Shown here one piece after another: positions 1 through 8,195 of a DNA stretch of 25,139 bases. The translations under genes and the position numbers were made by a program. The notes under the pieces were generated by a model. The model did no database searches, was not told where the DNA came from, and saw only the letters and a list, made by a program, of their open reading frames with translations. Position 1 is the first letter of the stretch. The number at the start of each line of letters is the position of its first letter. Source of the stretch: UBA4660 sp034408895 (GTDB lineage Bacteria; Bacteroidota; Bacteroidia; Flavobacteriales_D; Sanyastnellaceae); assembly GCA_034408895.1 (NCBI GenBank), contig JAWXCI010000076.1:1-25139 (forward strand), read 5' to 3'.

Positions 1-1983
1 CTTCGCACTTTCACAGCAATTGATGGATGTGGCAATGCAGCCACCGCCACACAACTTATCACATTTATTGATGAGGTGGCTCCTGTTTTCACTTCTTTCC
101 CCGATGAGGTAACAGTGAGTTGCGACAATGTTCCTACGATTGAAAGTGCAGGTGTGCAATACACCGACAACTGTTCTTCAGTTTCAGTAGAGTTTTCTGA
201 AACCATCGTACCGGGTGATTGTTCAGGCTCTTACACCTTCGAAAGAAGCTGGAGCTTGTCCGATGAATGCGGCAACACCACCGCACAAACATGGACAGTA
301 ACAGTGATAGATGATGAAGCACCTGTTCTTTTTGGAGTTCCGGATGACGTAACGCTGGAGTGTGGCGAAGATGTATTGGATGCCCTTGTATTTGGCTTGG
401 ATAATTGTTCGGAAAATGTAGTAGTGGGTTTATCAGCTTCCACCAATGCGCTGCCTTGTGGTTATGAATTTATCCGCATCTGGACAGGTGTTGATGATTG
501 CGGAAATACCACCACTGCATCTCAAACCATTACATTTATTGATACCACCAGTCCCATCTTCCTTACCAATCCCGCAGGTATAATTGTGCAATGTGGTGAT
601 CCTGTTCCAGGCCCCAGCATTCCACTTGCAGCGGATGTTTGCGATGGCCCGGTGGAAACCGTTGTTACCTCAGAAACTATTGCCGGAGGATGTGCCAACA
701 CTTATACTATTCAATACACCTTCCAGGCATTTGATGGCTGCGGCAACTTTGTTACATGGGGCCAGGAAATTTCGGTAGTAGATACAGAAGGACCTGTTTT
801 CGATCCTTATGAAGCGGAAGTTTTGCTGCCTTGCACTGCATACAACGGAGTGCTGGTGAGCGCCACCGATGCCTGCAGTACTACCACACTTGCTTATACC
901 GATAACGTGGTGCAGGTGGGTTGCAATGGCATTATCATTCGCACTTATACCGCTACTGATGCTTGTGGCAACGTGTCAACAGCGGTGCAAACCATTACCA
1001 TTTTTGATGATCAGCCGCCAGTTATCACTTCGTTTCCAATGGATGTGGTGGTGAGTTGCGACAATGTGCCAACGCCCAACGAAGCAGATGTGGAGTATTT
1101 CGATTTGTGCTCGGCAGTGGCGGTTGTTTTCACGGAAGAATATGTGGAGGGCGATTGCATAAACTCTTACACTTTGTTGCGCACCTGGTCCTTTAGCGAC
1201 AACTGCGGCAACACCACCGCACAAACATGGACAGTAACAGTGATAGATGATGAAGCACCTGTTCTTTTTGGAGTTCCGGATGACGTAACGCTGGAGTGTG
1301 GTGATGATGTGCCGGATGCCATTGTTTTCGCCCTGGATAATTGCAGTGGCATTCTTGCCGTTGGCATTTCAGCATCTACCGAACCTACAGAGTGTGGCGA
1401 AATTTTTACACGCACCTGGTTCACCACTGATGATTGTGGAAATCTGGTACAAGCCACCCAAGTGGTAACCTTTAGCGATTTTACCGCACCAGTGTTGAGC
1501 GCAAATCCCGCGGACATACAACTATTGTGTGGAGATGAAATACCCGCACCGATCACCATTACGGCAACTGATAACTGCGATGCCAGTGTGGTGGTAATCT
1601 TTGAGGAAATAAATCCGGGAAATTGTGGAGATATTACTCGCACATGGTGCGCCACAGATTGTTCCGGCAACGAATCCTGCTGGACGCAAACTATTACAAT
1701 TTTATCGGGTATTGCTGAAGGAGGCAACCATGGCGTTCCTGATAAAGGTGGAAATGAGGATGGGGAGCACATATCCGGAGAAACACTACTGAAGCAGGGT
1801 GTGCAGCTATACAATATGCAGGGTGAAAAAATTATGGAGATGGATAATTATTCTTCATCACAACAGATAAAAGCTGCTCTGCACAATGGCGTTTTTGATC
1901 TTGCCACTGGTATTTATTTGGTGCGCTTCGGCCAAGGAGTTCATGCCAGGACGGAGAAGATTTTTATAATAAGCTCCCGATAG
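1..1983 (+). CDS. HYR-like repeat surface protein, T9SS substrate (5' end outside window)
   Basis: The reading frame is open from base 1, so the true start and any signal peptide lie upstream; 660 residues are visible. They form about seven tandem modules of roughly 78 residues, each with about four cysteines in a pattern such as SCDNVP...DNC...GDC...DECGNT, joined by stretches like VIDDEAPVL. This matches HYR/HYR-like Ig-fold repeats of Bacteroidota cell-surface proteins. The C-terminus (from about nt 1785) resembles the second half of a T9SS type A sorting domain: VQLYNMQGEKI, then TGIYLVRF, then a basic end. The usual PNP-containing first strand is not visible. Modules 1-3 and 5-7 form a higher-order repeat of 936 nt. 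Inferred role: secreted, surface-attached adhesive or structural protein. Family assignment is fairly sure; function is unknown. An intrinsic terminator follows. Confidence 0.85.
   Translation, partial: LRTFTAIDGCGNAATATQLITFIDEVAPVFTSFPDEVTVSCDNVPTIESAGVQYTDNCSSVSVEFSETIVPGDCSGSYTFERSWSLSDECGNTTAQTWTVTVIDDEAPVLFGVPDDVTLECGEDVLDALVFGLDNCSENVVVGLSASTNALPCGYEFIRIWTGVDDCGNTTTASQTITFIDTTSPIFLTNPAGIIVQCGDPVPGPSIPLAADVCDGPVETVVTSETIAGGCANTYTIQYTFQAFDGCGNFVTWGQEISVVDTEGPVFDPYEAEVLLPCTAYNGVLVSATDACSTTTLAYTDNVVQVGCNGIIIRTYTATDACGNVSTAVQTITIFDDQPPVITSFPMDVVVSCDNVPTPNEADVEYFDLCSAVAVVFTEEYVEGDCINSYTLLRTWSFSDNCGNTTAQTWTVTVIDDEAPVLFGVPDDVTLECGDDVPDAIVFALDNCSGILAVGISASTEPTECGEIFTRTWFTTDDCGNLVQATQVVTFSDFTAPVLSANPADIQLLCGDEIPAPITITATDNCDASVVVIFEEINPGNCGDITRTWCATDCSGNESCWTQTITILSGIAEGGNHGVPDKGGNEDGEHISGETLLKQGVQLYNMQGEKIMEMDNYSSSQQIKAALHNGVFDLATGIYLVRFGQGVHARTEKIFIISSR
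268..365 (+). repeat. 98-bp perfect direct repeat, copy 1 (within HYR-like gene)
   Basis: These 98 bases are identical to 1204-1301, 936 nt (312 codons) downstream in the same frame. Flanking sequence diverges at once, which suggests recent recombination or gene conversion between modules. It encodes the end of one module and the start of the next. Confidence 0.95.
1204..1301 (+). repeat. 98-bp perfect direct repeat, copy 2 (within HYR-like gene)
   Basis: This is the second copy of the 98-base identical segment at 268-365, at the same reading phase. The shorter shared stretch GTGAGTTGCGACAATGT at 115 and 1051 has the same 936-nt offset, so the repeat unit is four modules long. Confidence 0.95.
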
Positions 1984-1992
1984 CTAGCCGGA
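1975..1992. repeat. Degenerate palindromic element TCCCGATA-NN-TATCGGGA type, copy 1
   Basis: TCCCGATAGCTAGCCGGA overlaps the TAG stop codon of the upstream gene. It differs at two positions from the ideal palindrome TCCCGATAGCTATCGGGA. A related copy lies at 11748-11765. Possibly a dispersed intergenic repeat of this genome. Confidence 0.45.
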
Positions 1993-1994
1993 TT

Positions 1995-2008
1995 GCAATA
2001 GGCAATCA
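1995..2008 (+). repeat. Heptamer repeat upstream of guaA
   Basis: Two 7-mers, GCAATAG and GCAATCA, stand in tandem. The 13-mer TGCAATAGGCAAT (1994-2006) recurs exactly at 3728-3740, on the other side of guaA. See the heptamer-array findings. Confidence 0.5.
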
Positions 2009-2010
2009 GA

Positions 2011-2069
2011 AAAAAAATGACCCCGGAGCATTACACTAATAGGGTGGTGGCTTCGGGGTTTTTCTTTTT
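2011..2069 (+). terminator. Intrinsic terminator after the HYR-like gene
   Basis: A 10-bp stem, ACCCCGGAGC (2020-2029) with GCTTCGGGGT (2050-2059) and one G-U pair, closes a 20-nt loop. It is followed by a T-rich run to 2069 (five T, C, five T). An A run at 2011-2018 precedes the stem, so it could also act on the other strand. Two ATG/GTG-type codons inside it make it look like the start of a longer guaA frame, but it is not coding. Confidence 0.85.
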
Positions 2070-2172
2070 GGGGCTTGATGAAAACACGTTCGGCCTTCGT
2101 GCGCCACTGCCCCTAAATATGCCATTTGCCAAAAGTGTGGTCAGCATCGGCATACTGCCGTATCGTCACATC

Positions 2173-2180
2173 TACATTCG
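2173..2180 (+). promoter_or_regulatory. Candidate -7 box of guaA
   Basis: TACATTCG matches seven of eight positions of the Bacteroidota -7 consensus TAnnTTTG. It ends 4 nt before the guaA ATG, so transcription may begin at or next to the start codon. No convincing -33 TTG is seen at the usual distance. Confidence 0.45.
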
Positions 2181-2184
2181 CCCC

Positions 2185-3714
2185 ATGCATCAATCCATTC
2201 TTATCCTGGATTTCGGATCGCAGGTCACCCAACTCATTGCCCGCAGAATCCGCGAACTCAATATCTACTGCGAAATTCATCCTTGGAACAAGGCTCCTGA
2301 AATCACGCCTTCTGTAAAAGGTGTCATCTTAAGCGGCAGTCCTTTTTCGGTTCATGATGCCAACGCGCCCTTGCCGGATGTCGCCCTATACGCGCGTGTT
2401 CCGCTCCTCGGCATTTGCTACGGTGCACAATTGATTGCCCATACACAAGGAGGCGAGGTGGTGCGTTCCACCCATCGCGAGTATGGTCGGGCAAATCTTG
2501 TTTCCTTAAAGACGGAGAGCGCATTGTTGCAAAAAATGAATGTCGGTTCGCAGGTATGGATGTCCCATGGCGATACGATAAAAACAGCCGGGCCCGATGC
2601 TGAAATCATCTGTTCTACTTCCGATGTGTTGTGTGCCGGCTACCAGTTGCGCGGTAAAAAGATTTTTGCGGTGCAGTTTCACCCGGAAGTGTATCACACC
2701 ACCGAAGGCAAACAATTGCTGGAAAATTTTGCAGTCCTCATTTGCGGCTGCGCACAGGACTGGACGCCCACATCCTTTGTTGATGAAACAGTGATAAACC
2801 TCCAATCACAGTTGCAAAACGACAGGGTGATTATGGGATTGAGCGGGGGAGTGGACAGCTCCGTTGCGGCAGAACTAATTCATCGTGCTGTAGGCAAAAA
2901 CCTTCATTGCATTTTTGTGGACAATGGGCTTCTTCGTAAAAACGAGTTTGAAGATGTGCTGGATAATTACCGCGATATGGGACTTCAGGTTACAGGTGTA
3001 GATGCGAAACAACAATTCTATTCTGCACTGAAGGGATTGACCGACCCCGAGGAAAAACGCAAGGCAATTGGCCGTGCATTTATAGAAGTGTTCGATGCTG
3101 AATCAAAGAAAGAAAATGATGCAAAATGGCTCGGGCAGGGCACCATTTATCCTGATGTCATTGAATCGCTATCGGCCACTGGCGGTCCATCACAAACCAT
3201 AAAGAGTCATCACAACGTGGGGGGACTTCCCGATTTTATGAAATTAAAAGTGGTGGAGCCGTTGCGATTGCTTTTCAAAGATGAAGTGCGAAGGGTGGGG
3301 AAGACACTCGGCATCAAAGATTCTATTCTTAGTCGCCATCCGTTTCCGGGTCCGGGTCTTGGCATCAGGATAATTGGTGCCATCACACCGGAAAAAGTTC
3401 GCATACTGCAAGAAGTGGATGCCATATGGATAAACAGTCTGCGGGAAAATAATCTTTACAACGAAGTGTGGCAGGCCGGTGCCATTCTTCTTCCCGTGCA
3501 AAGTGTGGGAGTGATGGGTGATGAACGCACCTACGAACAGGTAGTGGCACTTCGCGCGGTGAACAGCACCGATGGCATGACTGCAGACTGGTCGCGCCTA
3601 CCACATGAATTTCTTGCAAAAGTTTCCAGCGACATAATCAATAAAGTAAAGGGTGTGAATAGAGTGGTGTATGATATTTCCAGCAAGCCACCTGCTACCA
3701 TTGAATGGGAATGA
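2185..3714 (+). CDS. guaA: GMP synthase (glutamine-hydrolysing)
   Basis: This cytosolic enzyme converts XMP, ATP and glutamine to GMP, the last step of de novo GMP synthesis. The 509-residue protein has the usual family length. The N-terminal class I glutamine amidotransferase domain (about 1-190) shows SQVTQLIARRIRE, the nucleophile Cys78 in LLGICYGAQLIA, and His166/Glu168 in FHPEVYH. The ATP-pyrophosphatase domain follows with the P-loop SGGVDSS (220-226). The C-terminal dimerisation domain ends VVYDISSKPPATIEWE, typical of GuaA. The frame is open upstream to an ATG at 2017, but that extension runs through a terminator. MHQSILILDFGSQV at 2185 fits family N-termini and follows a -7 box. It is followed by the lipoprotein gene in the same direction after a 147-nt gap. 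Confidence 0.98.
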   Translation: MHQSILILDFGSQVTQLIARRIRELNIYCEIHPWNKAPEITPSVKGVILSGSPFSVHDANAPLPDVALYARVPLLGICYGAQLIAHTQGGEVVRSTHREYGRANLVSLKTESALLQKMNVGSQVWMSHGDTIKTAGPDAEIICSTSDVLCAGYQLRGKKIFAVQFHPEVYHTTEGKQLLENFAVLICGCAQDWTPTSFVDETVINLQSQLQNDRVIMGLSGGVDSSVAAELIHRAVGKNLHCIFVDNGLLRKNEFEDVLDNYRDMGLQVTGVDAKQQFYSALKGLTDPEEKRKAIGRAFIEVFDAESKKENDAKWLGQGTIYPDVIESLSATGGPSQTIKSHHNVGGLPDFMKLKVVEPLRLLFKDEVRRVGKTLGIKDSILSRHPFPGPGLGIRIIGAITPEKVRILQEVDAIWINSLRENNLYNEVWQAGAILLPVQSVGVMGDERTYEQVVALRAVNSTDGMTADWSRLPHEFLAKVSSDIINKVKGVNRVVYDISSKPPATIEWE

Positions 3715-3721
3715 CCAATAT

Positions 3722-3787
3722 GCAAAATGCAATAGGCAATGGCTTGCCTAACGTTGATAAATTCGTAATTTGTAAACCACAACAACG
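3722..3787 (+). repeat. Degenerate heptamer arrays downstream of guaA
   Basis: Three tandem 7-mers of the GCAATAG type (3722-3742) are followed by a small hairpin TAGGCAA/TTGCCTA (3733-3739 with 3744-3750). Then come four 7-mers each beginning AA, of the AATTCGT type (3760-3787). There is no T run after the hairpin, so it is not a classical terminator. Confidence 0.45.
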
Positions 3788-3861
3788 CTATGACTTCTGA
3801 TTTTTGGCATTGTGTTTCGTTATCGCTTGGTAAAAAGTCATCACCTAAAGTTTTGCTAATA

Positions 3862-5610
3862 ATGCGAATTCAATTCTTTCTTCTTTCTTTTTGCCTTCTG
3901 TTTCTCACTTCTTGTAGAACTCCTGCGCAGATCACTGCACCTGTTGAGAAAATCGAAGGCAAGAGCTACTACATGCACACCGTTGAGAAAGGCCAGACAC
4001 TCTATTCACTTTCGAAATTGTACCGATGCGATATCAACGATATTCTTTCCGCCAATCCGGGAACTGATACCGGAATTAAGGAGAACCAAACCATTAAAAT
4101 TCCTGTATCGAAATCAAAATCGGATGTCGTTCCCGTGCTCACTGCCGCGGATGGGTCATACCTGATGCACGAGGTGAAAAAAAAGGAAACGCTTTTTTCC
4201 ATATCTCAACTTTACAAGACCGATATCAACGCTATCGCTTCCGCAAATCCAGGGAGCGACCAGGGAATAAAGAAGGGGCAAATGCTCAAGATTCCGTTGA
4301 AGAAAAAGGCGGACGACAACTTGCGAAAACACATTGTGCAAAAGAGTGAAACGCTTTACTCCATTTCAAAAACATACGGCATCACGGTGGATGATTTAGT
4401 GAAAGCGAATCCGGGACTCACTGAAAGTTTGAAAGAAGGATACATGCTCACAATCCCTGCAACTGTCACTCTTCCTCCAATTGCAGATCCATCAGACAAC
4501 ATAACCAAAATTCCGGGCGAGGTGACCATCATCGGCCAGGTTTTTCAGGAGAAATACAGTATTGCACTAATGCTTCCATTCTTTTCTTCATTCAACGATT
4601 CTTTGGGATTGAAGGAGAAGGACAGGAAACTTCGCGATGTGGCTTTGAACATGTATCGAGGCGCACTGGTGGGTGTTGATTCATTACAGAATTTTGGTTT
4701 CAATGCTGACTTATACATCTACGATATTCTGGATGGAATAACGATGGTGAATACCGCTATTGCAAAACCAGAAATGAAGGAAATGGACCTGATCATTGGC
4801 CCAACTTACCGCGACCCGCTGAACGAGCTTACCCGCTGGGCCACCAAGCATGGAGTTCATGTAGTGTGTCCAGTGCAGCAATCCAACTCCGTACTTCTTT
4901 CATCACCCAACATGAGCAAGGCATGGTCGTCCTCTGTTTCACAATGGGAAACGATCGCGCAATTTATTTTTGAAAAGCACGCTGATGACAACGTAATTCT
5001 TGTGAACACGAAAAACACCGATGACAAAAAACGTGTGGATGCATTTCGCAATAAATTTCTACAACTTAAAGGCGATACAGTAATGACAGAGGTAACAGTT
5101 CTCAGTGGTTCGCTCTACGGGGTGCGCGATAAACTTTCCACATCGAAGAAAAATATTGTGATCGCGCCTACCAACGACAGAACAATGATTAACTCGCTCC
5201 TTAAAGGACTCAGCAGCACAGAAAACACTATCCTGTTTGGGACTGATGAGTGGGAAAATCTTGAATTGATTGAAGCCAAAGATCGCAACCGTCTTCATCT
5301 GCACTATCCGAAAGTTGTTGCTGTGGATTACAACTCTGATCGTGTCCGCGAATGGATACTGGCTTACCGCAGGAAGTTCAAATCAGAACCTACCGAATAT
5401 GCGTTTCTTGGGTTTGATATGATGATGTATTACTGCCAGGGAATACAGAAGTTCGGAATTGCATTTCCCAATCATTTTGCTGAAATGAACCAGGCTGGTT
5501 TGCTTGGCAGTGGATTTACCTACACCAAAACCAGTGATGAAAGCGGTTTTGAAAACAGCCATGTATTCATACTTGGCACCGATGACTTTGAAGTCACCTT
5601 GAAAAACTAA
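3862..5610 (+). CDS. Lipoprotein with three LysM repeats and a type 1 periplasmic-binding-protein-like domain
   Basis: From the ATG at 3862 the 582-residue product begins with a lipoprotein signal, hydrophobic stretch and lipobox LTSC (Cys18). An ATG at 3790 in frame would bury this signal, so 3862 is chosen. Three LysM modules follow (about 37-82, 100-146, 155-199), each with ETLYSIS-like and ANPG motifs ending in KIP; these bind peptidoglycan. From about 233 (YSIALMLPFFSS) to the end the protein resembles the type 1 substrate-binding fold of branched-chain amino acid/amide receptors, with IIGPTYRDPLNEL and FGTDEWENLEL. Inferred role: a cell-envelope protein anchored to membrane and wall; any ligand is unknown, and no ABC permease or ATPase lies nearby. 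Confidence 0.88.
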   Translation: MRIQFFLLSFCLLFLTSCRTPAQITAPVEKIEGKSYYMHTVEKGQTLYSLSKLYRCDINDILSANPGTDTGIKENQTIKIPVSKSKSDVVPVLTAADGSYLMHEVKKKETLFSISQLYKTDINAIASANPGSDQGIKKGQMLKIPLKKKADDNLRKHIVQKSETLYSISKTYGITVDDLVKANPGLTESLKEGYMLTIPATVTLPPIADPSDNITKIPGEVTIIGQVFQEKYSIALMLPFFSSFNDSLGLKEKDRKLRDVALNMYRGALVGVDSLQNFGFNADLYIYDILDGITMVNTAIAKPEMKEMDLIIGPTYRDPLNELTRWATKHGVHVVCPVQQSNSVLLSSPNMSKAWSSSVSQWETIAQFIFEKHADDNVILVNTKNTDDKKRVDAFRNKFLQLKGDTVMTEVTVLSGSLYGVRDKLSTSKKNIVIAPTNDRTMINSLLKGLSSTENTILFGTDEWENLELIEAKDRNRLHLHYPKVVAVDYNSDRVREWILAYRRKFKSEPTEYAFLGFDMMMYYCQGIQKFGIAFPNHFAEMNQAGLLGSGFTYTKTSDESGFENSHVFILGTDDFEVTLKN

Positions 5611-5682
5611 ATCATTGCTTTTGCGCTTTGGCTTTGCCCTCAACCACTATTGGGGTTTGCTTTACACTTTTTATTTAGTAAA

Positions 5683-6594
5683 GTGAAAAATTCATTCAAA
5701 GACGAAGTCGAAGGATACTTCATGCAATTGCAGGATGAAATCTGTGGCTCACTTCAAACGCTCGATGGTAAATCAAAATTTACAGAAGACAAATGGGCCC
5801 GAGAAGAAGGCGGGGGAGGTCGCTCACGCATCATTCAACAGGGAGATGTTTTTGAAAAAGGCGGAGTAAACTTCTCTGCGGTCCACGGAAAGCTTCCTGG
5901 CTTTCTTCATGGAACTGTGAATGAAAAATCAACTCGGTTTTTCGCCACCGGACTTTCCATTGTTCTCCATCCCTTTAATCCATTTGTTCCCATCATCCAC
6001 ATGAACGTGCGTTACTTCGAAACCGATGTTGGAGATGCATGGTTCGGTGGCGGAATTGATCTCACTCCCATCTATGTGAAAGAATGGGAAGCAAGGTTTT
6101 TTCATGAAGTATTGAAGAATACCTCCGATGCATTTGACAAATCATACTACCCGAAATTCAAGTCGTGGGCTGATGATTATTTCTTTATCGCGCACCGCAA
6201 TGAAACACGTGGCATTGGAGGAATTTTCTTTGATCATCTGGTCTCAACCGAAGAACACACGTTGCAGCAATTGTTTGAATTTACCAAAGGTGTTGGTCAA
6301 TCATTTCTTCCTGCATACACCCCAATTGCTGAAGCCAACAGGAGCAAAACATTTTCTCAGGAACAGAAACAATGGCAACTGATTCGAAGAGGACGTTACG
6401 TTGAATTCAATTTGGTATATGATCGAGGCACTCGTTTCGGTCTCGAAACCAACGGGCGTATCGAATCCATTCTGATGAGCTTGCCGGAGCATGCTTCTTG
6501 GGTGTACAATCATCAACCACTCCGTGGAAGTGAAGAGGCTTTAACCCTCTCTTACTTGAGAAAAGGAGTTGATTGGGTTGGAATGAAAATTTGA
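5683..6594 (+). CDS. hemF: Oxygen-dependent coproporphyrinogen III oxidase
   Basis: It catalyses the O2-dependent decarboxylation of coproporphyrinogen III to protoporphyrinogen IX in heme synthesis. From a GTG at 5683 the protein is 303 residues, matching the family (about 300). A TTG at 5650 would add 11 residues not typical of the family. Diagnostic stretches are EEGGGGRSRIIQQGDVFEKG, the His96/His106 region LHPFNPFVPIIHMNVRYF, DAWFGGGIDLTP, AHRNETRGIGGIFFDHL, and the C-terminal GRYVEFNLVYDRGTRFGL. All are intact. It lies 72 nt after the lipoprotein gene, so co-transcription is possible, and about 100 nt before the carotenoid cluster. Its presence indicates at least facultatively aerobic life. 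Confidence 0.97.
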   Translation: MKNSFKDEVEGYFMQLQDEICGSLQTLDGKSKFTEDKWAREEGGGGRSRIIQQGDVFEKGGVNFSAVHGKLPGFLHGTVNEKSTRFFATGLSIVLHPFNPFVPIIHMNVRYFETDVGDAWFGGGIDLTPIYVKEWEARFFHEVLKNTSDAFDKSYYPKFKSWADDYFFIAHRNETRGIGGIFFDHLVSTEEHTLQQLFEFTKGVGQSFLPAYTPIAEANRSKTFSQEQKQWQLIRRGRYVEFNLVYDRGTRFGLETNGRIESILMSLPEHASWVYNHQPLRGSEEALTLSYLRKGVDWVGMKI

Positions 6595-6634
6595 TGAAGG
6601 TTAATATACCCACTCCGTGATAAAGCCTTGATTT

Positions 6635-6661
6635 TTGACCAACAACATTCGCTCACTTTTG
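6635..6661 (+). promoter_or_regulatory. Candidate promoter of the carotenoid cluster
   Basis: TTG at 6635-6637 as -33 element, 16 nt, then CACTTTTG (6654-6661), seven of eight matches to TAnnTTTG. Transcription would start near 6667, about 30 nt before the TTG codon proposed for crtI. The first TTG could be mistaken for a start codon of a longer frame. Confidence 0.45.
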
Positions 6662-6697
6662 CCACGCGGTAGGCAGCAGCTATCGCATCTTAAAACT

Positions 6698-8182
6698 TTG
6701 GATAAACGGGTTGCAGTTATTGGAGGCGGATTGGCGGGATTGGCAGCCGCGTGTTGTCTTACACAGCATGGCTGTGATGTATCCCTCTATGAGAAAAACG
6801 AATCCACAGGAGGACGCGCCAGGCATTTTGATCATAAAGGATTTGTATTTGACATGGGTCCAAGCTGGTACTGGATGCCCGAAGTGATGGAGCAGTTTTT
6901 CAATCGTTTTGGGCAGTCAGTGTCAAACTATTTTAACCTTGTAAGATTAGATCCTTCTTACAGGATTTTCTTTCATGATGGGCCGCTGGATGTTCCGGCA
7001 AGCCGTGTAGAATTGGATGCATTGTTTGAATCTCTCGAACCCGGAAGTAGTCCTTCACTAAAAAAGTTTCTTGCAGAAGCAAAAAGAAAGTACGACACTG
7101 GCATGGGCAAGTTTGTTTGGAAACCATCACTCGGTGTGGCTGAGTATCTGAGTTGGGAGTTGCTGGGCGAATCATTCCGCCTCGACTTGTTGTCATCCGT
7201 TTCAAGCCATGTGCAGAAATATTTCCGCAACGAAAAAATCATCCAGTTGCTGGAATTCCCGGTTTTATTCCTAGGGGCAAAACCATCGAAGACTCCTGCA
7301 CTTTACACCATGATGAACTATGCGGACATGGAACTAGGAACATGGTATCCAATGGGTGGAATGTGCCAGTTGCCCATTGCAATGACAAAACTTGCGGAAG
7401 AACTTGGAGTGACGATTCATTGCAATTCTCCAATCGAAAAAATTTTGACATCAGGACGAAAGGCAAACGGATTGCTGGTGAATGGCAATGAAATTTCATT
7501 CGATGTTGTTGTTGCAACAGCAGATTATCATCACGTTGAATCATCATTGCTTTACAAAGAATCGAGAACTTATTCTGATGAATACTGGAGCAAGAGAGTG
7601 ATGTCTCCGTCCTGCCTCATCTACTATGTGGGCGTAAACAAAAAAGTGGATGGTCTGTTGCATCATAATTTGTTTTTCGATCAGCCTTTTGCTCCACACG
7701 GTCATGCCATCTACGACCAGCCTAGTTGGCCGGACAATCCGCAGTTCTATGTCTGCTGCCCATCAAAAACTGATGCATCGGTGGCACCATCCGAAATGGA
7801 AAATCTCTTTATTCTTATTCCTCTTGCTCCCGGCTTGGCAAGTAATGAATCATTGCGGGAGAAACTATTTGAAAAAGCAATTTCAAGAATTGAGTTGCTT
7901 ACCGGTTCAACATTCATGAACAATATCGTTTACAAAAAATCTTATGCTCACGAAGAGTTCATTTCCGACTACAATGCCTTCATGGGAAACGCTTATGGAC
8001 TTGCAAATACCTTGCGGCAAACAGCTTTTTTGAAACCAAGAATGCAGAGTAAGAAAATTTCTAACCTCTTTTTTGCTGGCCAACTGACCGTTCCCGGACC
8101 TGGTGTTCCTCCGGCTATTATTTCAGGACAGATAGCCGCTCGCATTGCCGCAGAATATGCTTCAGGACTTAAACACTCTTAA
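6698..8182 (+). CDS. crtI: Phytoene desaturase (CrtI type)
   Basis: FAD-dependent, membrane-associated enzyme that desaturates phytoene to lycopene. The product of 494 residues starts at a TTG (MDKRVAVIGGGLAGLAAA), placing the dinucleotide-binding GxGxxG motif at residues 9-14, followed by YEKN and GGRAR. Other family marks are FDMGPSWYWMP and the C-terminal FAD-contact segment FFAGQLTVPGPGVPPAII. A TTG at 6635 would add 21 residues but falls in the likely promoter. It is the first gene of crtI-crtB-idi-crtZ-crtY; the gap to crtB is 13 nt. CrtD or CrtN relatives share the fold, but the neighbouring crtB, crtY and crtZ make CrtI by far the most likely. Confidence 0.94.
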   Translation: MDKRVAVIGGGLAGLAAACCLTQHGCDVSLYEKNESTGGRARHFDHKGFVFDMGPSWYWMPEVMEQFFNRFGQSVSNYFNLVRLDPSYRIFFHDGPLDVPASRVELDALFESLEPGSSPSLKKFLAEAKRKYDTGMGKFVWKPSLGVAEYLSWELLGESFRLDLLSSVSSHVQKYFRNEKIIQLLEFPVLFLGAKPSKTPALYTMMNYADMELGTWYPMGGMCQLPIAMTKLAEELGVTIHCNSPIEKILTSGRKANGLLVNGNEISFDVVVATADYHHVESSLLYKESRTYSDEYWSKRVMSPSCLIYYVGVNKKVDGLLHHNLFFDQPFAPHGHAIYDQPSWPDNPQFYVCCPSKTDASVAPSEMENLFILIPLAPGLASNESLREKLFEKAISRIELLTGSTFMNNIVYKKSYAHEEFISDYNAFMGNAYGLANTLRQTAFLKPRMQSKKISNLFFAGQLTVPGPGVPPAIISGQIAARIAAEYASGLKHS

Positions 8183-8195
8183 AAATTTTCGATAT

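Noticed and set aside
1167..1814. 215-codon open frame on the minus strand inside the HYR-like gene
   Set aside because: It lies antisense to a clear repeat-bearing gene. Its internal repeats are just the mirror of the HYR modules, and it shows no recognisable domain or start context.
2017..2184. N-terminal extension of guaA from the ATG at 2017
   Set aside because: The extension runs through an intrinsic terminator and a -7 box, and would add 56 residues absent from GMP synthases.
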